From NCBI GenBank assembly GCA_003162235.1, contig PMMN01000100.1:7989-27643 (forward strand): a DNA stretch of 19,655 bases, given 5' to 3'. This DNA is from Actinomycetota bacterium. GTDB taxonomy: Bacteria > Actinomycetota > Thermoleophilia > Gaiellales > Gaiellaceae. The notes beneath the pieces are model-generated. The model did no database searches and was not told the DNA's origin. It saw only the letters and a program-made list of their open reading frames with translations. Both the position numbers and the translations under genes were made by a program. Of this stretch, positions 14,027 through 19,655 are shown piece after piece (positions within the stretch are counted from its first letter, which is position 1; each line of letters starts with the position of its first letter).

Positions 14027-16291
14027 ATGATCCTCATCCTTCTCAGCGCGCTCATCACTTGCATCGCATCTCTGGCGCTCGGCCAAGCCGCCCTGCGAAT
14101 CTGTGGTGCGTCGCGCTGGAGCTGGATGGCTCCACCGGTGGGCATCGCCATCTTGATGCTGCTGGCAACACCTGCGCGCTACGTGCCCGGACGCGCGACG
14201 ACGGCCGCTGTGGTCATCGCGCTCCTGACCGTGGCGAGCTTGGTGTGGTGTGTGCGCGCGGCCGAGCACCGGCCGCCGCTGTTCGGGCTCGTAGTGGCCG
14301 CTCCGGTCGCCCTGTTCGCTCTCGTTCCCTTCATCGTTGCCGGCCGCTCGGGCACGCTCGGAGTCGGATTCGACAACGACATGGCCGCACACATGGCGTG
14401 GGTCGAGGCCTACATGTCCCAGGCCGTGGCGCAAATCTCGCCGCTGCCCGGCTCCTATCCCCTCGGGCCGCACGCTGTCGTCGCCGCCCTCAGTTCAGGC
14501 CTGGGCATCCGCGTCGACATGGCGTTTGCCGGGTTCACGTTCGCACTTCCGGTGCTCACCGCTTGGACGGCGCTTCACGCCTTGCGCCGTCCTACCCGGT
14601 GGGGTCAGCTTCTGGTGGCGACCGTAGTGGGCATGCCGTACCTGGTGGCGGCCTATTACGGCCAGGGGGCCTTCAAGGAAGTGCTGCAGGCCCAACTCGT
14701 CCTAGCCGTCGCGCTGTGGCTCGAGCATCCCGTGCCGGCCGCCGGACGATGGCGGTGGGCTCCCCTGGCCCTGCTCGTCGCGGGCACGCTGTCGGTCTAC
14801 TCTGCCGCCGGGCTGCCGTGGCCAGCCGCGTTTTTCGGCCTCTGGCTCGTAGTGCGGACGGCAATCCGCATCTATCACGACGGCGTCCGCACCGTCGCGG
14901 CGGAGCTCCGTCGCCAGCTCCTCGGGGTGGCGGTCGCGGTCGGAGTCCTTCTCGTGGTCCTGGTGCCGGAGCTCCCGCGGATCATGGACTTCGCCAAGTT
15001 CAAAATCCCGAAATCCAACCTGGGCAACCTGGCGGGCCCGCTGTCCAAGTGGGAGGCCTTCGGAGTATGGAACAACCGTGACTTCCGCCTTGGGGCAAGT
15101 CCGCCCTTCGAAGGTGGCATGTGGACGGCCTTCGCCCTGATGCTTGTGCTCTTCGGTGTCGTCTGGTCGCTACGGCGTGGGAGATGGATGCTGCCCGCGG
15201 CGGCCGTTGCCTCGTACCTGATCTGGGTCTTTTCCGCTCACACTCAATCGCCGTACGTCGCCGCCAAGGCTCTCGTAATTCTTTCTCCGCTACTTCTCCT
15301 CCTGGCCGCTTTGCCGTTGGCCGAGCGCTCTCAGCACATGCCGGTCGAGTGGTTGGTAATCGCTCCGATCCTGGCCCTCGTCCTATTGGTGCGCGTCTCC
15401 GACTCCAGCGCGCGGGCGCTGCGAATCAGCCCCGTCGGACCGACTAGTCACCTCGTCCAATTGCGTGAGTTGCGCCAGGAGTTGCACGGTAAGCCGACGC
15501 TCTTCCTCGGCAATGACGACTTCATCGCCTGGGAGCTCGCCGGCGTGAAGGTGTGGGCTCCGGTGATCGGTTTTCAGGTGCTGCCCATCCCGCCTCAGAA
15601 GGGATGGTCGTACGGCTGGACGCTCGACATCGACTCGGTGGATGTTTCGGCGATCAACGCCAGCGACTGGGTCATCACCACGCGCGATGCGGCGCAGAGC
15701 GCGCTTCCACCGCAGCTTCATCTCGTTCGCACGACCTCGGACTTCGAACTGTGGCGCCGTACAGGCGTGGTCGCGCCTCGGCAGATCCTGAACGAGGGAC
15801 CGAACCCGGGGGCGACGCTCGACTGCCGAACTCGGGCCGGGCGCGCGCTCATCCGCAATGGCGGAAAGGCCGGCGTGCGCAGGCCTCCGGTCACCGTTTC
15901 CGTCCCCGGCGTCATTCCGCCGGGGGAGACGATCACCGTTCCCCTATCGCTCAGCCCTGGGGCGTGGGACCTGGAGACGTCGTACGTGAGCTCTCGTCAG
16001 GTCACAGTGAGCGGACTAGGAGGCGTGCTGCGACGGATGCCGGCCAACCTCGACCGACCTGGGCCGCGATGGCCAATCGGACGTGTTGTAGTCCCGCCGT
16101 CGGGCTCGTTGACACTCACCATCCACGCCGCCGCGGGATGGTTTACACGGCTTACACCGGCGGAGGCCGGGGCTTACATGCAGACCATCGTCGCCACGCC
16201 GGTCGGGACCGAGCGGGTCGTGCCGCTACGCACAGCGTGCGGCCGGTACGTGGACTGGTACACGACCCCAGCGCGAAGTCCCAAGCGATAG
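14027..16291 (+). CDS. Large polytopic GT-C-like membrane protein with extracytoplasmic C-terminal domain
   Basis: 754 residues. The first about 450 hold some twelve membrane helices, with the loop G-V-G-F-D-N-D-M-A-A-H-M-A-W (Asp116, Asp118, His122) and G-S-Y-P-L-G-P-H shortly after, then a long loop with K-F-K-I-P-K-S-N and Q-S-P-Y-V-A-A-K-A-L-V-I-L-S-P in a late helix. Residues about 460-754 form a soluble domain outside the membrane, ending in a beta-rich part. This is the build of arabinosyl/mannosyl-type GT-C enzymes that use polyprenyl-phosphate sugars. The donor and acceptor are unknown. ATG 14027 lacks a good RBS. The TAG at 16289 is followed in the same frame by a glyoxalase-like remnant, so the true C-terminus may have been altered by recombination. 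Confidence 0.65.
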   Translation: MILILLSALITCIASLALGQAALRICGASRWSWMAPPVGIAILMLLATPARYVPGRATTAAVVIALLTVASLVWCVRAAEHRPPLFGLVVAAPVALFALVPFIVAGRSGTLGVGFDNDMAAHMAWVEAYMSQAVAQISPLPGSYPLGPHAVVAALSSGLGIRVDMAFAGFTFALPVLTAWTALHALRRPTRWGQLLVATVVGMPYLVAAYYGQGAFKEVLQAQLVLAVALWLEHPVPAAGRWRWAPLALLVAGTLSVYSAAGLPWPAAFFGLWLVVRTAIRIYHDGVRTVAAELRRQLLGVAVAVGVLLVVLVPELPRIMDFAKFKIPKSNLGNLAGPLSKWEAFGVWNNRDFRLGASPPFEGGMWTAFALMLVLFGVVWSLRRGRWMLPAAAVASYLIWVFSAHTQSPYVAAKALVILSPLLLLLAALPLAERSQHMPVEWLVIAPILALVLLVRVSDSSARALRISPVGPTSHLVQLRELRQELHGKPTLFLGNDDFIAWELAGVKVWAPVIGFQVLPIPPQKGWSYGWTLDIDSVDVSAINASDWVITTRDAAQSALPPQLHLVRTTSDFELWRRTGVVAPRQILNEGPNPGATLDCRTRAGRALIRNGGKAGVRRPPVTVSVPGVIPPGETITVPLSLSPGAWDLETSYVSSRQVTVSGLGGVLRRMPANLDRPGPRWPIGRVVVPPSGSLTLTIHAAAGWFTRLTPAEAGAYMQTIVATPVGTERVVPLRTACGRYVDWYTTPARSPKR

Positions 16292-16420
16292 GTCGCCCAC
16301 GAGGGCTACTACGCCGCCTTCGTGCTCGACCCGGACGGCTACGACATCGAAGCGTATTTCTCGGCGCGCCGGAATCCGCGCTCTCATCGCACTGACGACG
16401 GTGGGTTCACGGTCCGCTGA
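16292..16420 (+). pseudogene. C-terminal fragment of a VOC (glyoxalase/bleomycin-resistance) family protein
   Basis: Directly after the TAG of the GT-C gene, in the same frame, 42 codons read V-A-H-E and then GYYAAFVLDPDGYDIEA, then Y-F-S-A-R-R and a short tail to TGA 16418-16420. G-Y-Y-x-A-F-V-x-D-P-D-G-x-x-I-E is the hallmark last betaalpha-beta unit of VOC proteins, where the Glu binds metal. The first about 100 residues of such a protein are absent and there is no start codon. It is a relic of a gene whose front was replaced, marking a recombination joint. Confidence 0.6.
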
Positions 16421-16484
16421 TCGTTACCGATACCGGGAGCACGACGGCTTTCGACGGCTGGGAACGCGTTAAGATGCCCGACGC

Positions 16485-16509
16485 TATCATCAATGGCCGA
16501 CATCAGGAG
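16485..16509 (+). promoter_or_regulatory. Candidate -10 and RBS of the low-GC methyltransferase gene
   Basis: TATCAT (16485-16490) matches TATAAT at five of six bases, and AGGAG (16505-16509) lies 8 nt before ATG 16518. The -35 region is not recognisable. The clear Shine-Dalgarno contrasts with the leaderless style of several neighbours. Confidence 0.4.
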
Positions 16510-16517
16510 ACATAGAT

Positions 16518-17324
16518 ATGCTCGATAACGAGCTCGCCCTTAAACTGATCCAGGGCAAATATTGGCACCATGATTTCGAAATAATCCCCGGCGTGCGGAC
16601 TCACGGTGCTTACGATCCTACCGGTTTGTGGAATGAGCTTCAGTTACCGCTCGATATGAGCGGCCTGTCCTTGGCCGATGTTGGCGCGTCCAATGGCTAT
16701 TTCAGCTTCGAGGCGTATAAGCGTGGCGCCAGAGTAGTGGCGTTTGATTTCCGGCATAAGGACAATTCGGGTTTTGGGTTAGCGCAGTATATTAACGGCC
16801 TAAGCGAGATCGAACACCACCACATAAACGTCTTGGATATGACCCCTGATCAGTTTGGCCAGTTCGATATTGTGCTCGCACTGGGTCTGTTTTATCACGT
16901 GTCTGATCCGTATATGGCCCTGGCCAATTGTGCGGCCCTGTCGCAGGATCGTCTGCTGATCGAATCCTATTGTATCGATCGGCAACTTCCGGGGCGATTA
17001 ACTTCTGAGCCGGTGATGCGATTTCTTCCCGATCCCGAGCGCTTTCCAATGCAGGGTCAACCCAACGCAGATCGCAGCAATTTTTGGGGTTTTACCGCCA
17101 TATGCCTAAAGCGCATGGTGGAGGATATCGGCTTCGCGGTGCAGAATAGTGATGTGCGTGAAGACCGAGTTTTTATAGATGCCAGGCGTGGTGGACTTGA
17201 GGCAGATGCTCCTCGCGTTACATTAAACGATACGGAAACGCGCCTGAGTATCGCGTACGGCTCCGTGCCGCCGGTACCCGTTGAGGGGAATCCCGATGAT
17301 CCGAAAGCTTGGACGATTTTTTAA
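16518..17324 (+). CDS. SAM-dependent methyltransferase, CmoB/DUF1698-like
   Basis: This 268-residue protein begins like the CmoB/Methyltransf_9 group: W-H-H-D-F-E-I-I-P-G-V-R-T-H-G (16-30), then P-T-G-L-W-N-E-L. SAM-binding motif I is L-A-D-V-G-A-S-N-G-Y-F-S-F (Asp54), the acidic end of strand 2 is A-F-D (Asp77), and motif IV is F-D-I-V-L-A-L-G-L-F-Y-H-V (116-128). CmoB makes cmo5U34 in tRNA, but many relatives in glycan clusters methylate sugars or other metabolites, and this one may too. It is intact with a good RBS. Base composition is unlike its neighbours: 28 of 60 bases are G/C in 16741-16800, against 48 of 60 in 14881-14940 of the gene before it. Codon use (many A/T-ending codons) agrees, suggesting transfer. 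The TAA stop is followed by unrelated GC-rich DNA. Confidence 0.82.
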   Translation: MLDNELALKLIQGKYWHHDFEIIPGVRTHGAYDPTGLWNELQLPLDMSGLSLADVGASNGYFSFEAYKRGARVVAFDFRHKDNSGFGLAQYINGLSEIEHHHINVLDMTPDQFGQFDIVLALGLFYHVSDPYMALANCAALSQDRLLIESYCIDRQLPGRLTSEPVMRFLPDPERFPMQGQPNADRSNFWGFTAICLKRMVEDIGFAVQNSDVREDRVFIDARRGGLEADAPRVTLNDTETRLSIAYGSVPPVPVEGNPDDPKAWTIF

Positions 17325-17449
17325 GGTAAATCGCTACGACTCAACGGCTGTCATCGATTAGGACGCTGCCAACTCAGTCCGCCCTTCGCGCTTGTACACA
17401 CGCCGCTACCCGCCGCCGATCGCCTCGGCCCGGACGGTTAGCCGCGAAT

Positions 17450-18673
17450 CTATCGCTCTTTGAAGATGCGTTCCTCGGTGAACGCCCGGCGCCGCGCGAT
17501 CGTCTTCTTAGCCAGAGATCTTGCGTTTACCTTGAGCCTTGGCACTCGAGCTATGAAGCGCTCTGCCGTCTGGCACACAACCAGCTCCGCGTTGACGCTA
17601 TCCAAGTACTTGGGATCCCATCCGAACGGCACCCAGACGAAATGCACTTCCCGAAAGACCTGGGCCAGCCACCACGACAATCCCTGGTAGGCGTTATCGC
17701 CGAAGCCGTAGGAGTCACCAAAGATCACGACGGTCCGCTCATCCGGCGCGTCCTCACGGCGGAACACGCGGATCGTCCCGATATGACCCCCGACGCGAGA
17801 GATCTCCGCCCAGTTGTCTGAGACGACGGCGGCCCGGGAAGCGTCCGCCATCGGACGCATGATCTCTAGAAGCGGCGGATCGAAGTGATGGCCAAGGTCT
17901 CCGGCGCCGAGATGCGGAGTCGGAGTGTCCTCCACCTCTGGAAGGAAAGCCGGCGAAACACCAAGCTCGCTCACCGTGGCCTCGGCCAAGATCCGGTTTC
18001 CGCGGGGGGTCAGATGGCTATCGGTAAGCAGGTAGGTTTTGCCGACGCTGCGAGCGTCACAGAGCGCCTCTATCGGGTAGACAAGCGGCAGCGCGCCCTC
18101 GTCGAGCAGGCGCAGCACGGGCCGCGGGCCGCGAGCGGTCAGATCCTGCGGATAGCAGTCAGCGCACACGGCGAGCTTCTCGGGCACGACCAGAAACGCG
18201 AGACGTCGACCAGCGTCCTGCGCATGATCTCGCCTCTTCGCCACGAGCGTTCGCCATTCCCCCAACCAGTCCGCGGCCATCTCCACCTCGCCGCGGTACA
18301 TCGCCACATTGTCGTTGCTGCCGCCGTAGATGAACAGATGACCGGACTTGCCCACGATCACCACACCGTCAGGCGAGACATCGCCGGTAGGACGGGTGAA
18401 ACGTTCCCAGCCTTCTATCCAGCAATTCAGGAACGACCCACGAGCCTGTGCTTCTTCGCCCATCTTGCGCTTGGTCATCCGCTCTGCGTACTCCACGGAG
18501 GCAAGCACGCCATCGAGGAAGGCCCGCAGGGATCCGATCTGCATCCACTGGGCGACATCTCCCGAAGTCGCGACCCGTCCCAGAAACTCGCGGAAGACCG
18601 TTTCGATGTCCTCACGGCGGAGGTCGCCGCCTGCAGTGTCCGCGGGCTCGCGCTTGGAAACCGAGGGTGACAT
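17450..18673 (-). CDS. AlgX/AlgJ-like SGNH acyltransferase with DUF4214-like N-terminus
   Basis: 407 residues, no signal peptide or membrane helix seen. Residues 20-65 (D-I-E-T-V-F-R-E-F-L-G-R ... W ... S-L-R-A-F-L-D-G-V-L-A-S-V-E-Y) follow the DUF4214 helical pattern. The rest follows the AlgX/AlgJ SGNH-like domain: K-S-G-H-L-F-I-Y-G-G-S-N-D (109-121), V-V-P-E-K (162-166), the D-S-H motif T-D-S-H-L-T-P-R-G-N (Asp218, His220) and F-G-D-S-Y-G (318-323, Ser321 as nucleophile). In alginate systems these enzymes O-acetylate the polymer in the periplasm, usually with an MBOAT partner, which is not in this window. Without an export signal its location is unclear. ATG 18673 has TACGCT seven nt upstream and no RBS, so it may be leaderless. 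Confidence 0.75.
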   Translation of the reverse strand: MSPSVSKREPADTAGGDLRREDIETVFREFLGRVATSGDVAQWMQIGSLRAFLDGVLASVEYAERMTKRKMGEEAQARGSFLNCWIEGWERFTRPTGDVSPDGVVIVGKSGHLFIYGGSNDNVAMYRGEVEMAADWLGEWRTLVAKRRDHAQDAGRRLAFLVVPEKLAVCADCYPQDLTARGPRPVLRLLDEGALPLVYPIEALCDARSVGKTYLLTDSHLTPRGNRILAEATVSELGVSPAFLPEVEDTPTPHLGAGDLGHHFDPPLLEIMRPMADASRAAVVSDNWAEISRVGGHIGTIRVFRREDAPDERTVVIFGDSYGFGDNAYQGLSWWLAQVFREVHFVWVPFGWDPKYLDSVNAELVVCQTAERFIARVPRLKVNARSLAKKTIARRRAFTEERIFKER

Positions 18674-18680
18674 GTGGATC

Positions 18681-18704
18681 AGCGTAACAGCCGCGAAGCG
18701 GCTC
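18681..18704 (-). promoter_or_regulatory. -10 TACGCT and an inverted repeat in front of the SGNH gene
   Basis: On the minus strand TACGCT (18686-18681) ends 7 nt before ATG 18673. Just upstream, AGCCGC-TTC-GCGGCT (18704-18690) is a perfect 6-bp inverted repeat that would lie in the promoter spacer, where a bound regulator would block polymerase. Confidence 0.4.
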
Positions 18705-18724
18705 AGATGCGCTACGCCAAACCC

Positions 18725-18869
18725 CTAGAACGGCTTGGATGCTCGAGACGCGTCGAGCAGCTTGTCCACGGCTCGAAGCGCCGGCGGAAGAGGAAGTCCG
18801 ACTCGACGATCAACCGCATTGCTTCCTTGTCGCGCCGCACTTCCCTGGTGATGGCTGCGTATTGACAGA
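18725..18869 (-). pseudogene. Frameshifted C-terminal coding remnant
   Basis: Immediately after the methyltransferase stop (18879) one minus frame reads T-R-E-V-R-R-D-K and EAMRLIVESDFLFRRR. The next frame reads LRAVDKLLDASRASKPF to a TAG at 18727-18725. Joined by a single-base shift near 18780-18790 they give a coherent helical, charged tail. Neither frame alone looks right throughout. It has no start of its own. It could be the tail of a coiled-coil or glycosyltransferase gene lost by rearrangement. No family was recognised. Confidence 0.35.
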
Positions 18870-18878
18870 ACTACCAGG

Positions 18879-19655
18879 CTAGGTCGCGCGCATCGCAACG
18901 ACAGCGTACTCGCCTTGGGTACGCCGATCCGTCTCCAGCTCTCCTGTCCCGAGCGGGAAGAACACGTACGCCGACTCGAACCCATGCAGACGAGCGAGGG
19001 TGACCGCGACCTCGGGGAAGATCGGAAGGCGGTGCGTGAGGTCAACCCAGAACGCCTTGAATGCCTGAATGGAGTGCGGGTTCACCGTCTCGGCGATGAA
19101 CAGCCCGCCGGGTACAAGCTTCCGCTCTGCCAGCTGGAAATAGCGAACGAGTTCCTCGTAGGGTAAGTGCTCGATCACTTGAGCAGAGAAAACCACCCCG
19201 AGTGAACCGTCCGGCTGAGCCTCGAGATAGGAGACCGCTTCCGCCTGCTCGACGCCCAGCCCCTTCTCGCGGCAGCGCGCGACCATATCCGGGTCGGTGT
19301 CGATACCTCGAGCCTCGATGCCGGCTTTCGCCAGGAGTTCGAGGAACTCGCCCCGACCACAGCCGACGTCGAGTACGGGCGAGCGCTCGCCAAGCAGATC
19401 GAGGTAGGGCCGCTGGCGCTCTCGGATGAACTCCTCCGTACCACGGAAAGTGTCCTCGAATCCGCGATATCCGCCTTCTGCGCCGAGCTTCGAGTCGCGG
19501 AATCCTATGACAGGCCGTCCCGTTTCGTCGGGGATGCGCAAAGCCCCGGGGTCGGACACGTATGGCACGGCTGTCAGTTCCGTTTCCAGACGCTCGATGT
19601 GACCCCGCGCTGATTCGAGGCGCTGTGCGGCAAGTCGCGCCTCTCCTCGGACATC
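18879..19655 (-). CDS. SAM-dependent methyltransferase with coiled-coil N-terminus (WbdD-like), truncated by window edge
   Basis: The frame is open from the TAG at 18879-18881 to the right edge, 29 codons beyond the first in-frame GTG (19568), so the gene starts outside the window. The outer part is helical and charged (L-A-A-Q-R-L-E-S-A-R-G-H-I-E-R-L-E-T-E-L), a coiled coil. The methyltransferase then shows F-R-G-T-E-E-F-I-R-E-R-Q, motif I V-L-D-V-G-C-G-R-G-E-F-L, G-I-D-T-D-P, the post-motif F-S-A-Q-V-I-E-H-L-P and G-G-L-F-I-A-E-T-V-N-P-H-S, then W-V-D-L-T-H-R. This sequence style is that of WbdD-type enzymes, which methylate the end of a polysaccharide and stop its growth, some with a coiled coil as a length ruler. 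Here the coiled coil precedes the enzyme. Function is inferred from family and neighbours. Confidence 0.83.
   Translation of the reverse strand, partial: DVRGEARLAAQRLESARGHIERLETELTAVPYVSDPGALRIPDETGRPVIGFRDSKLGAEGGYRGFEDTFRGTEEFIRERQRPYLDLLGERSPVLDVGCGRGEFLELLAKAGIEARGIDTDPDMVARCREKGLGVEQAEAVSYLEAQPDGSLGVVFSAQVIEHLPYEELVRYFQLAERKLVPGGLFIAETVNPHSIQAFKAFWVDLTHRLPIFPEVAVTLARLHGFESAYVFFPLGTGELETDRRTQGEYAVVAMRAT

Noticed and set aside
13987..15081. 364-codon plus frame overlapping the 754-residue membrane protein
   Set aside because: It is in a different frame, very Arg/Pro/Gly-rich and without hydrophobic pattern, while the 14027 frame shows regular membrane helices.
17885..18670. 261-codon plus frame across the SGNH gene
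   Set aside because: The minus frame carries the AlgX-type motifs. The plus frame has none.

Overview
The window looks like high-GC actinobacterial chromosome, most likely a deep-branching actinobacterium of the Thermoleophilia type. That placement is inferred from composition, from the TANNNT -10 hexamers placed just before start codons, and from the gene mix (a GerW/YtfJ-type protein, a kinase with an RsbU-like N-terminus, a small secreted protein with a Q-Y-x-x-Q-x-P-x-A-G-G segment). Taxonomy cannot be proven from the sequence alone.

Left part (1-4510), ordinary genes: the 3' end of a short-chain dehydrogenase, a GerW/YtfJ-like protein, a DUF2156/MprF-C-like aminoacyl-phospholipid synthase domain protein, then on the minus strand a sensor histidine kinase and an MBL-fold hydrolase, and a tRNA-Val(TAC). 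The tRNA is followed by about 150 nt of nested hairpins ending in an intrinsic terminator with six T's.

Middle and right part (4900-19655), a surface-polysaccharide region: a secreted clan GH-A glycosidase (PslG-like by context), a small secreted/anchored protein, an O-antigen ligase/polymerase (Wzy/WaaL-type) with C-terminal TPRs, a polyprenyl-phosphate sugar-phosphate transferase (WbaP/WcaJ-type initiating enzyme), two large polytopic GT-C-like membrane proteins, a low-GC CmoB-like methyltransferase, an AlgX/AlgJ-like SGNH acyltransferase with a DUF4214-like N-terminus, and a WbdD-like SAM methyltransferase whose coiled-coil N-terminus runs off the right edge. Together they could start a glycan on undecaprenyl phosphate, extend and polymerise it, acylate or methylate it, and trim it. 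Genes for a flippase, a chain-length regulator and ordinary glycosyltransferases are not in view.

The right half is a mosaic. Between intact genes lie broken pieces: the first 27 codons of a nucleotide-sugar epimerase (11139-11222), a VOC/glyoxalase C-terminus lying in frame just past the stop of a GT-C gene (16292-16420), a frameshifted coding tail (18725-18869), and two weaker minus-strand fragments (about 11317-11490 and 13801-13980). The methyltransferase at 16518-17324 is clearly AT-richer than its surroundings and was probably acquired. No IS element, CRISPR array or integrase was recognised.
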